The notes under the pieces were generated by a model. That model was not told the DNA's origin, searched no databases, and was given only the letters and a program-made list of their open reading frames with translations. Below, piece after piece: positions 49,390-59,573 of a DNA stretch of 64,000 bases. Location: positions 4,245,001 through 4,309,000 of the forward strand of contig NZ_CP150207.1 in NCBI RefSeq assembly GCF_037969765.1, given 5' to 3'. The stretch's first letter is position 1; each line of letters begins with the position of its first letter. The stretch comes from Paenibacillus sp. FSL W8-0186 (GTDB lineage Bacteria > Bacillota > Bacilli > Paenibacillales > Paenibacillaceae). Position numbers and translations under genes: made by a program.

Positions 49390-49537
49390 CCTTCGGTTCC
49401 CCCTTCCTAGGAATAAAATGTTTGAAAAAATTTCATCCGCTAGGACCTACGTCATTCACTTCCCGAGGGAAAAATCTCTCGCAACATCTCCATGTCCTGA
49501 GTGAATCCTGGTTCCTATATTCTTTTCAACGAGATTA

Positions 49538-49566
49538 AAAATACCATCTATCCGTAACAAATGCAA
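49538..49566 (-). promoter_or_regulatory. Sigma-A promoter of speD
   Basis: Minus strand: -35 TTGCAT (49566-49561), 17-bp spacer, -10 TATTTT (49543-49538). This gives a leader of about 140 nt; the 310-nt gap 49390-49699 otherwise holds only the terminator of the next gene. Confidence 0.5.
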
Positions 49567-49601
49567 CACTTTTCGCAAAAAAAGTTGATTTGTTGGCCCG
49601 G

Positions 49602-49632
49602 AAAAAAAACTACCCTAGCATTAGGGTAGTTT
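49602..49632 (-). terminator. Intrinsic terminator of the gene at 49700
   Basis: Minus strand: AAACTACCCTA - ATGC - TAGGGTAGTTT (49632-49607), 11-bp perfect stem, followed by a T run. Confidence 0.85.
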
Positions 49633-49699
49633 TCCTTACCACTTTATGTCATTGTCTCGTCAATGGTGACAGCCGTCTAGAAAAATATTTATAGCCTCT

Positions 49700-50287
49700 T
49701 CAGGCTTCCAGAACAAACAAACGGCGAGTATGCTTGCGAAGCTCGCTATCGATCCGCTGTACAACCTTGGCGTCCTCAGCGACAAAGCGCTGATCCAGAA
49801 GAACGTTCACCTCGCGATGAATCTGTTCAATCTCCCGCTCCACATCATTGTTGCGGTAAATCCGCTGCAGCTCGCCAACCGTATCCTTATGTTCATAAAC
49901 CAATTTGTAGGAATCACGGGAATACTCTACGATTTTGCGTACGCGGCCCTCTTGATAATAATACATCATCATGAATCCGTTATAAATGCGCGTAACCATT
50001 CCCGAGCCTTTGAAGGCGGCAAACAACAGTCGCATGACGTTTGTTAAATGGGGTTTTTCCAAGCGGAAAGACAATTCACAGACATAATATCCGTCCTTAC
50101 GGTCAAAAGGCAGATGGACTTCTTCTCCGCTATCATCCTCCAGCACCACCTCTTGGCCGCCATTATCGAGCACTTTCACCCGCTGGCGCACATGAGGATC
50201 GTATACCTTGTGAATAAACTGGGACATCTGAACTTCCGACAATCGTAAACTGGCATTAACATATTCTGTGGCTAACCGCTGAGCCAT
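49700..50287 (-). CDS. Conserved protein of unknown function
   Basis: 195 aa; I do not recognise a characterised family. No signal peptide or membrane helix is visible. The central part (about 85-125) is rich in aromatic and Met residues (GFMMMYYYQEGRVRKIVEYS) and looks like a beta-sheet; the C-terminal ~60 residues are a charged helix, probably coiled coil (EREIEQIHREVNVLLDQRF). Similar-length proteins in Paenibacillus are sometimes labelled as peptide synthetase modules, but none of the motifs of such enzymes is present. It has its own terminator, and a TATAAT lies about 45 nt before the start. It is a stand-alone gene between speD and engB. Confidence 0.75.
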   Translation of the reverse strand: MAQRLATEYVNASLRLSEVQMSQFIHKVYDPHVRQRVKVLDNGGQEVVLEDDSGEEVHLPFDRKDGYYVCELSFRLEKPHLTNVMRLLFAAFKGSGMVTRIYNGFMMMYYYQEGRVRKIVEYSRDSYKLVYEHKDTVGELQRIYRNNDVEREIEQIHREVNVLLDQRFVAEDAKVVQRIDSELRKHTRRLFVLEA

Positions 50288-50389
50288 AAAAATCTCCTCA
50301 ATTCTTTTAGCAATCCTTAATCATAATTATACACTACTCATTCAAGGTATTGCTCAGCGTCCAAAACGTGAATTCCTGCCATTTTTCAG

Positions 50390-50410
50390 AAAAAAACGGA
50401 TTTAGCCGTT
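50390..50410 (-). terminator. Intrinsic terminator after engB
   Basis: Minus strand: AACGG - CTAAAT - CCGTT (50410-50395) followed by TTTTT. Short stem but good T run, 88 nt after the engB stop. Confidence 0.6.
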
Positions 50411-50497
50411 CTCAGCTGCAAAAATCCCCCTGCATGCTCACTTTCCTGCTGCAACTCCTTCAAATCCCTTTGCTATCCATCGATTCTTATAACTTTT

Positions 50498-51115
50498 TCA
50501 TTCGGAGGCATCCTGCTCGGCCTGCTCCTCCTCAAGAATATGGCGGCTAATATGGCTCCACAGCTCGTCCTTGCCGATTCCCTCTTCGGAAGAGAACATG
50601 ACAAACTCATCCCTTGCCCGAAGGACGAGTGAATCCTTAATAATTTTAATATGCTTCTGCCAGCGGGATTTTGGAATTTTATCCGCTTTTGTTCCGACCA
50701 CGCAAACCGGCAGGTCGTAATGCTTCAGCCAATCGTACATCATTTCGTCGTCCTTAGTTGGGGGATGCCTTAAATCAATAACGAGAAGAATCAGCTTCAG
50801 GCGGTCCCTCTCGAGCAAATATTTCTCGATCATCTGCCCCCATACCTGGCGCTGCGTCTTCGATACCTTGGCATAGCCATATCCCGGCAAATCAACGAAA
50901 TACAACTGATCATTAATGCGATAATAATTCAAATGCTGCGTCTTGCCCGGCGTCGAGCTGGTGCGGGCCAGGTTCTTGCGGTTAATCATCCGGTTAATCA
51001 GGGATGACTTGCCAACGTTGGAGCGCCCGGCCAGAGCAATCTCCGGCAGGGCGTCTCCTGGATATTGATCAGGGCGTACCGCACTGATCACAAATTCTGC
51101 ATTCGTAACTTTCAT
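50498..51115 (-). CDS. engB: Ribosome biogenesis GTPase EngB/YsxC
   Basis: 205 aa. GTPase needed for late 50S assembly. P-loop [12 protein letters not shown] (about 31-42), switch region [18 protein letters not shown], and GTKADK for guanine recognition. A short acidic tail ([11 protein letters not shown]) follows. It starts 14 nt after lonA, the lonA-engB pairing known from Bacillus. Confidence 0.96.
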   Translation of the reverse strand: MKVTNAEFVISAVRPDQYPGDALPEIALAGRSNVGKSSLINRMINRKNLARTSSTPGKTQHLNYYRINDQLYFVDLPGYGYAKVSKTQRQVWGQMIEKYLLERDRLKLILLVIDLRHPPTKDDEMMYDWLKHYDLPVCVVGTKADKIPKSRWQKHIKIIKDSLVLRARDEFVMFSSEEGIGKDELWSHISRHILEEEQAEQDASE

Positions 51116-51129
51116 AGGTGATTTCCTCT

Positions 51130-53466
51130 CTAATGGATCCCGGATTGGTCTACAAGAGCGTGCTCCAGTACCTGGTCCATATGGGACACAGGAACAAATA
51201 CGACTTCTTCCTTCACGCTGTCCGGAATATCCCGCAGGTCGCGCTCGTTATCTTTAGGGAGCAAAATCTTCTTGTAGCCTGCGCGATGGGCCGCCAGCGA
51301 TTTCTCTTTCAGGCCGCCGATCGGCAGCACGCGTCCCCGCAGCGTGATCTCGCCAGTCATCGCCACGTCTTTGGAGACATAGCGGTTCGTCAGCGCGGAG
51401 ATTAGCGCTGTAGCGATCGTAATGCCTGCGGAAGGCCCGTCTTTCGGTATGGCGCCCTCCGGAATGTGAATATGAATGTCGTTCTTCTCATGGAAATCAA
51501 GCGGAATGTTCAGCTCGGCCGCCTTGGATCTTGTATAGCTGAAGGCTGCCTGTGCCGATTCCTTCATGACATCGCCAAGTTTCCCGGTCAAGGTCAACTT
51601 GCCGGTACCCGGAACGACGGTGACCTCGATGACGAGGGTTTCGCCGCCGACTTCCGTCCAGGCGAGGCCGGTTACCGTCCCAATCTGATCCTCCAGGTCG
51701 GCTACACCGTATCTGTACTTCGGCACGCCTAAATAATCCTTGATGTCATCCGGCCCGATTACGATACGTTCTGCATCTCCGGAGACGATAATCTTGGCCG
51801 CTTTCCGGCATAGCGCCGCAACCTGCTGCTCCAGATTACGCACACCCGATTCCCTGGTGTATTCCCGGATTGTCCGCAGCAAACTCTCTTCGCCGATCTC
51901 GAGCTGCTCCGGCTCGAGCCCGTGGTCGCGTTTCTGCTTCGGAAGCAGATAACGCGATGCGATTTGCAGCTTCTCAAGCTCGGTATACCCTGGAATATAG
52001 AGCATTTCCATCCGGTCGAGCAGCGGACGCGGAATGTTATGCACTGCATTCGCCGTCGTTACGAACATGACATTCGACAAATCGAACGGGAGCTCGATGA
52101 AATGGTCGCTGAACGTGTTGTTCTGCTCGGGATCCAGCACTTCCAGCAGCGCAGCAGAAGGATCCCCGCGGAAATCGGAGGCCATCTTGTCGATCTCGTC
52201 AAGCAAAAATACGGGATTCAGCGTCCCCGCCGTCTTCATGCCCTGGATGATCCGTCCCGGCATCGCTCCTACATAAGTGCGGCGATGGCCGCGAATTTCA
52301 GCCTCATCCCTAACGCCGCCCAGTGAAATCCGCACGAACTCCCGGCCGAGCGAGCGGGCGATCGAGCGGGCAAGCGAGGTTTTCCCTACCCCCGGCGGCC
52401 CTACTAAGCAGAGGATCGGTCCTTTGAGCTTCTTCACGAGCTTCTGTACCGCCAAGTATTCCAGCACGCGCTCCTTCGGCTTATCAAGGCCGTAATGATC
52501 CTCGTTGAGCACTTGCTCCGCTTTGGCCAAGTCGAGGTCATCCTCGGTTCTCTCGTTCCAAGGCAGGCTAAGCAGCCAATCCACATAATTGCGAATGACG
52601 CCGCCTTCTGCAGAACTGGCCGGCATCTTCTCAAGGCGGTCGATTTCTTTCTCAGCCTTCTCCCGGACGTGTTCCGGCGGGTTCTTCTCCTCCAGCTGGG
52701 CGCGCAGTTCCTCCGCTTCTCCAGCCCGGCCTTCCTTCTCGCCTAGCTCCTTCTGAATCGCCTTCATCTGTTCGCGCAAGTAGTATTCCTTCTGCGTCTT
52801 TTCCATTTGCTTCTTGACGCGCTGGCTAATTTTGCGCTCCAATTCCAGTACTTCGCGCTCATTATTCAATATAGCGAGCAGCTTCTCCAGCCGTTTCCTT
52901 ACGTCAATTGTCTCCAAAATCTCCTGTTTGTCCTTGATCTTTAGCGACAAATGGCTCGTAATGACATCCGCCAGGCGGCCGGCTTCCTCAATATCAGACA
53001 CGGCAGCCAACGTCTCCGGCGTCACTTTCTTGGACAAATTAATATAGTGCTCGAATTGGTTCAGTACGGTACGCATGAGGGCATCTACCTCAGGATCAAG
53101 CACTTCCTCTTCGGGACGCTCCTGAGCAAGCACCTCATAATGCTCGTCATTGTCCAAATATTCAATAATTTCGGCGCGCTCTACCCCTTCGACCAATACA
53201 CGGATCGTACCGTTAGGGAGCTTCAGCATCTGCCGAACTTTCGCTACTGTTCCGATGCGGAATATATCTTCCTGGGTCGGCTCTTCTATGTTCACTTCGG
53301 ATTGAGAACAGAGGAGAATTAAATTGTCGTCTACCATCGCTTTTTCCAGCGCCTTTACCGATTTCTCCCGGCCTACGTCCAAATGCAACACCATGCTCGG
53401 ATAGACGAGAAGGCCGCGCAAGGGCAACAAAGGAAAACGACGGCTCTTGGATTTATGGGATCCCAT
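51130..53466 (-). CDS. lonA: ATP-dependent protease LonA
   Basis: 778 aa, standard LonA size. N-terminal substrate-binding domain (about 10-200), coiled-coil part, AAA+ module with Walker [10 protein letters not shown] (about 355-363) and Walker [11 protein letters not shown], and the C-terminal Ser-Lys protease domain with catalytic Ser in PKDGPSAGI and Lys in [13 protein letters not shown]. It degrades misfolded and regulatory proteins. Followed at once by engB. Confidence 0.97.
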   Translation of the reverse strand: MGSHKSKSRRFPLLPLRGLLVYPSMVLHLDVGREKSVKALEKAMVDDNLILLCSQSEVNIEEPTQEDIFRIGTVAKVRQMLKLPNGTIRVLVEGVERAEIIEYLDNDEHYEVLAQERPEEEVLDPEVDALMRTVLNQFEHYINLSKKVTPETLAAVSDIEEAGRLADVITSHLSLKIKDKQEILETIDVRKRLEKLLAILNNEREVLELERKISQRVKKQMEKTQKEYYLREQMKAIQKELGEKEGRAGEAEELRAQLEEKNPPEHVREKAEKEIDRLEKMPASSAEGGVIRNYVDWLLSLPWNERTEDDLDLAKAEQVLNEDHYGLDKPKERVLEYLAVQKLVKKLKGPILCLVGPPGVGKTSLARSIARSLGREFVRISLGGVRDEAEIRGHRRTYVGAMPGRIIQGMKTAGTLNPVFLLDEIDKMASDFRGDPSAALLEVLDPEQNNTFSDHFIELPFDLSNVMFVTTANAVHNIPRPLLDRMEMLYIPGYTELEKLQIASRYLLPKQKRDHGLEPEQLEIGEESLLRTIREYTRESGVRNLEQQVAALCRKAAKIIVSGDAERIVIGPDDIKDYLGVPKYRYGVADLEDQIGTVTGLAWTEVGGETLVIEVTVVPGTGKLTLTGKLGDVMKESAQAAFSYTRSKAAELNIPLDFHEKNDIHIHIPEGAIPKDGPSAGITIATALISALTNRYVSKDVAMTGEITLRGRVLPIGGLKEKSLAAHRAGYKKILLPKDNERDLRDIPDSVKEEVVFVPVSHMDQVLEHALVDQSGIH

Positions 53467-53625
53467 CGCTTTCGCACCTCCAAACGTTCTCGTAAGATAT
53501 TAGTCCTATTTTAGCAAATGTTTCTTGAAAACACCAACGAAGAGCGACTGCTCCATGCAGCCGCCCCATTGAAAGGCCCTGGGGGATTGCTTCGTCAAAT
53601 CCCTTCGAATTCCATTTGTACAGCC

Positions 53626-55335
53626 TTACAGTGTTCCGCTCTGCGGAGACTCGGCATGCAAAAAGGGGGCTGGAGCCGGTAGGAAAGAGTCGCTTCCCAA
53701 GGACAGGTCAAAGTTCTTCTCGGCTTCAGGGCCGAACACATGGCGGAACACCTCGGATACCGATTCCACCGGGATCACTTTGAGCCCCTGCAAGCCTTCA
53801 AACAGCGTCTGCCAATTATCCTTTGGGATGAGCACAGTCGTCGCCCCCGCCTGAAAAGCCGCCTCAACCTTGGCGACGACTCCGCCCACGGGCTTCACTT
53901 TGCCGTGAATGCCCAGCTCCCCGGTCATCGCGATCCGGTTGTCCACAGGCACCCGCTTGATTGCGGAAGCAATCGCCGTTGCAATCGCGAGCCCTGCGGA
54001 AGGGCCGTCGATCGGCGTTCCCCCAGGAAAATTAATATGCAGGTCATAATTCGCCGGATGAAGGCCGATGCTCTTCAGCACGGTCAGTACATTTTCCACC
54101 GAGCCTTTGGCCATACTCTTGCGCCGCAGCGTTCGGTTGCCGCCGCCGATTTCTTCTTCATCGACTACGCCGGTGATCGTGTATACGCCTTTCCCTTTCT
54201 GGGCAAGGACAGCCGTCGCTTCAATTTCCAGCAGCGTACCCATGTTAGGACCGTATACCGCAAGACCGTTGACAACGCCGATTTCCGATTGTTCATTGAT
54301 TTTGCGATCAGGACGGGGCGCCAGCTGGCTGCTCGTAGCCACCCATTCCAAATCCGATGCGAGCAAATGATCGCGCTGCTCGGTTAGAGCCAACCCTGCG
54401 GCAAGCTGAACCATGTTCACCGCTTCCCGACCGTTCGTCGCGAATTTCTTGATGACCTCGATCGCTTCCGGGCAGGGCTGAAAGCCGATTCTTTTAACCG
54501 CGTCCTCGGCGATTTGGGCGATCTCGTCCGGCAGCAGCGGGCGAAAATAAATTTCCATACAGCGTGAACGAAGGGCTGGAGGGATTTCATGCGCAGAACG
54601 TGTCGTTGCCCCAACCAAGCGGAAGTCGGCTGGCAATCCATTTTGAAAAATATCATGGATATACGCTGGAGTCCCCGAATCCTCGGAATTGTAATAGGCG
54701 CTTTCCAGATAGACCTTGCGGTCTTCCAGCACCTTTAACATTTTATTCATTTGAATGGAGTGAAGCTCACCAATTTCATCGATAAAAAGAATGCCGCCGT
54801 GCGCCTTCGTCACCGCTCCCGGCTTCGGCTGCGGAATTCCCGCCACCCCCATGGCGCCAGCGCCTTGGTAAATCGGATCATGAACCGACCCGATGAGCGG
54901 ATCGGCAATGCCCCTTTCATCGAATCTGGCAATCGTCGCATCCATTTCAACAAACTTGGCGTCTGACTTAAAGGGCGATATCGGGTTTTTCTTCGCTTCC
55001 TCCATCACCACTCTGGCCGCAGCCGTCTTACCGACGCCTGGCGGGCCATAAATAATGACATGTTGGGGATTGGCGCTGCATAATGCAGCCTTCAAAGCCC
55101 GAAGCCCATCCTTCTGGCCAACGATGTCATTCATAGTCGCCGGACGCGTACGCTCGGCAAGCGGCTTCGTCAGCGATACCGCCCGCAATTTGCGCAGCTT
55201 CTCCATTTCCTTGCGCGACTCCTTGTCCACCGCAGTCCGGTTCCCCCTCTGGCTGCGAAGCTGATTCCAGAAATAAAGGCCGATCACCACGGCGAAAAAC
55301 ATTTGAACAGACATCAAAATTACATTCAGTTCCAT
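53626..55335 (-). CDS. lonB: Sporulation-type ATP-dependent protease LonB
   Basis: 569 aa. LonB lacks the long N-terminal LonA domain; it begins with a hydrophobic helix (about 5-23, LMSVQMFFAVVIGLYFW) that probably anchors it to the membrane. AAA+ Walker [12 protein letters not shown] (about 96), Walker B GGILFIDEIGEL, protease Ser in PIDGPSAGLA and Lys in VKPVGGVVAKVEAA. In B. subtilis LonB works in the forespore under sigma-F; no clear sigma-F site is seen here. A ~160-nt gap precedes lonA. Confidence 0.95.
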   Translation of the reverse strand: MELNVILMSVQMFFAVVIGLYFWNQLRSQRGNRTAVDKESRKEMEKLRKLRAVSLTKPLAERTRPATMNDIVGQKDGLRALKAALCSANPQHVIIYGPPGVGKTAAARVVMEEAKKNPISPFKSDAKFVEMDATIARFDERGIADPLIGSVHDPIYQGAGAMGVAGIPQPKPGAVTKAHGGILFIDEIGELHSIQMNKMLKVLEDRKVYLESAYYNSEDSGTPAYIHDIFQNGLPADFRLVGATTRSAHEIPPALRSRCMEIYFRPLLPDEIAQIAEDAVKRIGFQPCPEAIEVIKKFATNGREAVNMVQLAAGLALTEQRDHLLASDLEWVATSSQLAPRPDRKINEQSEIGVVNGLAVYGPNMGTLLEIEATAVLAQKGKGVYTITGVVDEEEIGGGNRTLRRKSMAKGSVENVLTVLKSIGLHPANYDLHINFPGGTPIDGPSAGLAIATAIASAIKRVPVDNRIAMTGELGIHGKVKPVGGVVAKVEAAFQAGATTVLIPKDNWQTLFEGLQGLKVIPVESVSEVFRHVFGPEAEKNFDLSLGSDSFLPAPAPFLHAESPQSGTL

Positions 55336-55600
55336 TATACAGAGCCTCCCACACTTTTACTGATACATGGTAGTATTGCCCTATTCACTCATCATAAAAC
55401 GCAAATAAAAGCTAAAATGTCATTAAGAAAACTGTCGATTGACGTTATTTCCTTTAGAATTCAGGTCTGCTTAGGGAATTTTTTAGGCGGTTTGCAGATA
55501 CGGCCCATTGGGAATGTAAACAAACTGGCTTTTATTAGCCACAAGGAAATTTGAATGGAAGAAGATTGAACGTAGATCGTGGAGATAGTATAGAAAGGTA
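55336..55600. other. Non-coding leader of lonB
   Basis: AT-rich upstream region of lonB without a credible gene. GGGAGGC lies about 10 nt before the lonB ATG. No convincing promoter could be fixed. Confidence 0.5.
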
Positions 55601-55633
55601 ATGGTTAATGGTAAAGGATTGCGGTAATGGTTT

Positions 55634-55663
55634 GGGGTAAAGGGTTGGGGGTGGGGTTGAGGG
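55634..55663 (+). repeat. G-quadruplex-type G-run cluster
   Basis: Five G-runs on the plus strand, at 55634-55637, 55642-55644, 55647-55651, 55653-55656 and 55661-55663, with 1-4-nt loops. It is embedded in a ~85-bp stretch (about 55600-55685) of GGTAATGG/GGTTAATGG/GGTAAAGG words. It lies about 300 bp upstream of lonB, on its template strand. Confidence 0.7.
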
Positions 55664-55682
55664 TTGATGTAACGGTAAAGGT

Positions 55683-55877
55683 AACTAAATGTATTTCCTA
55701 CAGCTAGTTCAACGCTTTTAGCTAGGCCGAAGGCAACTAACTGCAGAACCTGCATTTATTTTAGGGTTATTACGGCATTTCAGTCCAATTAAGGCAAACT
55801 AACTGCATGTTTTACATTTAGTACAGGTAACTTCTATAAAATGAGGGAAACTAGTTGTATATAATGCATTTAGTATT
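55683..55877. repeat. Four dispersed copies of a ~28-bp imperfect palindrome
   Basis: Copies at 55683-55709, 55735-55760, 55797-55824 and 55849-55877. Each begins AACTA(A/G) followed by (A/C/T)TG(T/C)A and, after 3-6 nt, ends with TGCATTTA/TACATTTAGT-type or TACAGCTAGTT sequence. Copy 1 is close to a true palindrome (AACTAAATGTA...TACAGCTAGTT). Spacing start to start is 52-62 bp. Confidence 0.65.
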
Positions 55878-55935
55878 CCAATCGACTATAGAAAGCAAGG
55901 TAACCCCGGGATTTTGCGTAACTTGGGGGGCTCAA

Positions 55936-56087
55936 ACCAAACTATACAGGGTACCAAAAAAGGATAAGCACACCAACAAACGATGTAGTATACCAGCAAA
56001 GAGTAAAGGCTGCTAACAAACAATACAGGTCACAACAAGCGATAAGCCCACCAATTACGATATAGCACCAACAAACGTATAGCATAT
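55936..56087. repeat. About eight tandem units of a 17-22-bp repeat
   Basis: Consensus near ACCAACAAACGATATAGC. Units in order start with ACCAAACTATACAGG, ACCAAAAAAGGATAAGC, ACCAACAAACGATGTAG, ACCAGCAAAGAGTAAAGG, TAACAAACAATACAGG, ACAACAAGCGATAAGCC, ACCAATTACGATATAGC and ACCAACAAACGTATAGC. The units touch each other without spacers, and no reading frame runs through them. Confidence 0.7.
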
Positions 56088-56221
56088 CAGCTGACATGTA
56101 TCTCTAACTCGTCAAGCTTCGTCAATCGACTGACATAGCACATCAACGGTACCCGCTCATGCATTCGTGAGCTATCGTAATCTTGCACCTTACCGGCACA
56201 ACTGTTAATTCGCCCAAAAAT

Positions 56222-56265
56222 GAAAACAAAAACCGCAAACTGCACTTGCGTACAGCTTGCGGTTT
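56222..56265 (-). terminator. Intrinsic terminator after ispG
   Basis: Minus strand: AAACCGCAA...TTGCGGTTT stem (56265-56230) with an inner CTG/CAG pair, followed by TTTGTTTTC. Confidence 0.8.
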
Positions 56266-56359
56266 CATTATTCCACGGTTCACACGCGCACATATGCGTT
56301 ATTTACCAATGCTTACGTAATGTAAATCCTTATACTTAAACGCGCTTCATGCTCATCGC

Positions 56360-57484
56360 TTATGCTTGAGCAGTGGCGGCCCGGTGCTCTTTGCGCCCCG
56401 GGATTTCCCCGGTTGCTTCATAGACCTCAACGATGTGGTCGATTTCTTTCTTCAACTCCGATACCAATTCGGCCTCCGGCACTTTGCGGATCATTTCTCC
56501 GTAACGGAACAACAGGCCTTCACCGCGCGCTCCGGCGATGCCAATATCGGCTTCGCGGGCTTCGCCCGGCCCGTTTACGGCACAGCCGAGCACGGAAACC
56601 TTGATCGGCACTTTCAGATTGGCGATATATTCTTCCACTTCATTTGCGATCGCAAACAAATCAATGTCCAAGCGGCCGCAGGTCGGGCAGGACACCAATG
56701 TCGCTGCGTTCGAAATTAACCCGAAGGTCTTCAGCAGTTCACGAGCAACCTTGACTTCCTCCACCGGATCGGCGCTCAATGAAATCCGCAGCGTGGAGCC
56801 AATGCCCATGGAAAGCAGTGCCCCGATGCCTGCCGCACTTTTGACGGTTCCCGAGAACAGCGTACCGGCTTCGGTAATGCCAAGATGCAGCGGATACGGA
56901 ATGACCTCCGCCGCTTTAGAGTACGCGGCAATAGCCATCGGAACATCGGATGCTTTGAGCGACACAATAATATCGTGGAAATCCAGTTCCTCCAAAATCC
57001 CAATATGGAACAATGCGCTCTCCACCATTGCCTCCGGCGTAGGATAGCCGTATTTTTCGAGCAGATGGTTTTCAAGAGAACCTGCATTGACTCCAATACG
57101 GATCGGGATGCCTTTCTCCTTGCAGGCTTTAACGACGGCTTCAACTTTTTCCCGGCGGCCGATGTTCCCCGGATTGATGCGCACCTTGTCGATGCCATTC
57201 TCAATCGCGAGCAAGGCCAGCTTATAATTGAAATGAATATCTGCCACAAGCGGTATATGAATCTGCTTCTTGATTTCCTTGATCGCCGCTGCAGCCTCTT
57301 CATTATTCACGGTCACGCGAACCAATTGGCAGCCTGCTTCCTCCAGCCGGTGAATTTCCGCCACCGTAGCGGCGACATCTGCCGTCTTGGTCGTACACAT
57401 GCTCTGAATGATTACTTCGTTACTGCCGCCGATCGTCAGATTTCCGACTTTGACCGGCCGGGTATCTTGTCTCAAGAATGTCAT
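56360..57484 (-). CDS. ispG: 4-hydroxy-3-methylbut-2-en-1-yl diphosphate synthase (flavodoxin)
   Basis: 374 aa. Penultimate step of the MEP isoprenoid pathway. The 4Fe-4S ligands are visible: SCPTCGRLD (two Cys) and [10 protein letters not shown] (third Cys). The TIM-barrel start [19 protein letters not shown] is typical. ATG 57484 has GGGAGAG six bases upstream; the open frame runs 30 codons further but that part is unlike the family and carries an inverted repeat. It lies between lonB and clpX, which are neighbours in B. subtilis. Confidence 0.95.
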   Translation of the reverse strand: MTFLRQDTRPVKVGNLTIGGSNEVIIQSMCTTKTADVAATVAEIHRLEEAGCQLVRVTVNNEEAAAAIKEIKKQIHIPLVADIHFNYKLALLAIENGIDKVRINPGNIGRREKVEAVVKACKEKGIPIRIGVNAGSLENHLLEKYGYPTPEAMVESALFHIGILEELDFHDIIVSLKASDVPMAIAAYSKAAEVIPYPLHLGITEAGTLFSGTVKSAAGIGALLSMGIGSTLRISLSADPVEEVKVARELLKTFGLISNAATLVSCPTCGRLDIDLFAIANEVEEYIANLKVPIKVSVLGCAVNGPGEAREADIGIAGARGEGLLFRYGEMIRKVPEAELVSELKKEIDHIVEVYEATGEIPGRKEHRAATAQA

Positions 57485-57510
57485 TTCAGGTCTCTCCCAT
57501 AACGTCAAAG

Positions 57511-57564
57511 CTCCACCCCTGCAAGCAAGCACGTCACTTACCACGCGCTCTTGCAAAGGTGGAG
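57511..57564. repeat. Interrupted inverted repeat between clpX and ispG
   Basis: CTCCACC (57511-57517) pairs with GGTGGAG (57558-57564), and GCAAG (57521-57525) with CTTGC (57550-57554), separated by a 3x3 mismatch and closed by a 24-nt loop. No T run follows. It falls in the ispG leader, 27 nt before the start codon. Confidence 0.5.
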
Positions 57565-57604
57565 AACCCGACATCTATTTTGTGGCGTATTCGGCCGTTA
57601 AGCC

Positions 57605-58861
57605 TTATGCGCTCTCTTCTTGCTTCTTGTTCTTCTTAGGTTCAAGCTCGGGCACCGTCTTGTCTTGAACGACTTTCTCCGTAATGACGCAGTCCGTAAT
57701 GTCCTCACGCGAAGGCACTTCATACATCAGATCCAGCATGATGCCTTCGATGATCGCACGGAGTCCGCGCGCGCCCGTGTTCCGCTTAATCGCCTCCTGG
57801 GCGATCGCTTCAAGCGCCTTTGTTTCGAAAGTCAGGTTCACGTTGTCCAGCTCAAGCAGCTTCTGATACTGCTTCACCAGAGCATTCTTCGGCTCGGACA
57901 GAATACGTACAAGCGTCTTCTCGTCAAGCGGCTCCAGCGTCGAAATCACGGGCAGACGGCCGACGAACTCAGGGATGAGACCGAACTTAAGCAAGTCCTC
58001 TGGAAGCACCATGGAAAGATATTCGCCCGGTTTAAGATCCTTCTGTCCTTCGCTCACCGCGTTAAAGCCGATCACTTTCTTGCCGATCCGACGTTTGATG
58101 ATTTGCTCTAGGCCGTCAAACGCACCGCCGCAAATAAACAAAATATTCGTCGTATCGATTTGGATAAATTCCTGATGTGGATGCTTGCGTCCGCCTTGCG
58201 GAGGCACAGACGCTACAGTGCCTTCCAGGATTTTGAGGAGGGCCTGCTGCACGCCTTCACCCGATACGTCGCGGGTAATGGATGGATTCTCGGATTTGCG
58301 GGCCACTTTATCGATTTCATCGATGTAAATGATGCCGCGTTCCGCTTTCTCCACGTCATAATCCGCCGCCTGGATCAGCTTCAGTAAAATATTCTCGACG
58401 TCTTCACCGACATACCCTGCTTCTGTTAGGGAAGTCGCATCCGCAATCGCAAACGGTACGTTCAAAATTCTCGCCATCGTCTGCGCAAGCAATGTTTTAC
58501 CGGAACCCGTAGGACCGAGCAGCAAAATATTACTCTTCTGCAATTCTACGTCGTCAACCTTGCCTTGGATATTAACGCGCTTGTAGTGGTTATATACCGC
58601 AACAGACAGCGATTTCTTCGCCTGTTCCTGGCCAATGACATACTGATCCAGGATGTCGCGAATTTCCTTCGGCTTCGGAATTTCTTTCAGATCGAGTTCC
58701 TCTTCGTGTCCGAGTTCCTCTTCTACAATCTCCGTGCACAATTCGATGCACTCGTCACATATATAAACGCCCGGTCCGGCAACAAGCTTGCGGACCTGCT
58801 CCTGCGATTTGCCGCAGAACGAGCATTTTAATTGTCCCTTTTCATCGTTGAACTTAAACAT
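57605..58861 (-). CDS. clpX: ATP-dependent Clp protease ATP-binding subunit ClpX
   Basis: 418 aa. Unfoldase partner of ClpP. The N-terminal zinc-binding domain has C13, C16, C35 and C38; Walker A is [12 protein letters not shown] (about 116-127), Walker [10 protein letters not shown]. The ClpP-docking IGF loop appears as GKKVIGFNA. It starts 12 nt after clpP, so the two are co-transcribed. In B. subtilis clpP is elsewhere. Confidence 0.97.
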   Translation of the reverse strand: MFKFNDEKGQLKCSFCGKSQEQVRKLVAGPGVYICDECIELCTEIVEEELGHEEELDLKEIPKPKEIRDILDQYVIGQEQAKKSLSVAVYNHYKRVNIQGKVDDVELQKSNILLLGPTGSGKTLLAQTMARILNVPFAIADATSLTEAGYVGEDVENILLKLIQAADYDVEKAERGIIYIDEIDKVARKSENPSITRDVSGEGVQQALLKILEGTVASVPPQGGRKHPHQEFIQIDTTNILFICGGAFDGLEQIIKRRIGKKVIGFNAVSEGQKDLKPGEYLSMVLPEDLLKFGLIPEFVGRLPVISTLEPLDEKTLVRILSEPKNALVKQYQKLLELDNVNLTFETKALEAIAQEAIKRNTGARGLRAIIEGIMLDLMYEVPSREDITDCVITEKVVQDKTVPELEPKKNKKQEESA

Positions 58862-58873
58862 GTAAACACCCCT

Positions 58874-59464
58874 TTATGGTTTAATCGGCTTACTAATGAC
58901 CTGGTCGATGATCCCATAGGCCATAGCCTCTTCCGCGCTCATGAAGAAGTCGCGGTCTGTATCGCGTTCGATTTTTTCAAGGGGTTGACCCGTCCGATCC
59001 ACGTAGATCTGATTCAGCTTCTCTCTCGTCTTGATGATCCATTCAGCATGGATTTTGATATCCGCGGCTTGACCGCGAACTCCGCCAAGCGGCTGGTGAA
59101 TCATCACTTCACTGTTCGGAAGTGCAAATCGTTTGCCCGGGGCACCAGCTGTAAGCAGGAGCGAACCCATGCTGGCAGCCATCCCTACGCAAATTGTAGA
59201 AACGTCTGGTTTGATATATTGCATCGTATCATATATACCCATCCCGGCTGTAACCGAACCACCAGGTGAATTGATGTACAGATGGATATCCTTCTCAGGA
59301 TCTTCCGCTGCCAAGAACAACAGCTGGGCTATTACGAGATTGGCAACATCATCGTCAATCGCGTTGCTGAGAAAAATAATTCGATCCTTTAAAAGTCTCG
59401 AGTAAATATCGTAAGACCGTTCTCCCCGGCTTGTTTGTTCTACGACCATAGGTACCAGACTCAT
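58874..59464 (-). CDS. clpP: ATP-dependent Clp protease proteolytic subunit
   Basis: 196 aa. Serine peptidase forming the ClpP barrel. The catalytic triad is S98 (GMAASMGS), H123 (MIHQPLGG) and D172 (RDTDRDFF), at the standard positions. The first gene of clpP-clpX, with its own promoter. No CtsR operator (tandem GGTCAAA) is seen in the upstream DNA. Confidence 0.97.
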   Translation of the reverse strand: MSLVPMVVEQTSRGERSYDIYSRLLKDRIIFLSNAIDDDVANLVIAQLLFLAAEDPEKDIHLYINSPGGSVTAGMGIYDTMQYIKPDVSTICVGMAASMGSLLLTAGAPGKRFALPNSEVMIHQPLGGVRGQAADIKIHAEWIIKTREKLNQIYVDRTGQPLEKIERDTDRDFFMSAEEAMAYGIIDQVISKPIKP

Positions 59465-59573
59465 GCGACCAACCTCTTTTCCTTTTCAAATTCTTACGCT
59501 TACAGAAATATTCTATCACGTTCAAAGGCGCATGTCATTTTTCATTCGATACAGTGTATGACTTTCTGAACGT

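Noticed and set aside
49700..50287. Peptide synthetase module
   Set aside because: No adenylation, condensation or carrier motif is present in the 195 residues.
55483..55755. 90-aa minus-strand ORF with PQPHPQPFTPN sequence
   Set aside because: It is the complement of the G-rich repeat stretch; low complexity and no start signal.
55936..56087. CRISPR array
   Set aside because: The repeat units are contiguous and diverged, with no constant-length spacers and no cas genes nearby.
56087..56293. 68-aa minus-strand ORF downstream of ispG
   Set aside because: It starts inside the ispG terminator and has no Shine-Dalgarno.
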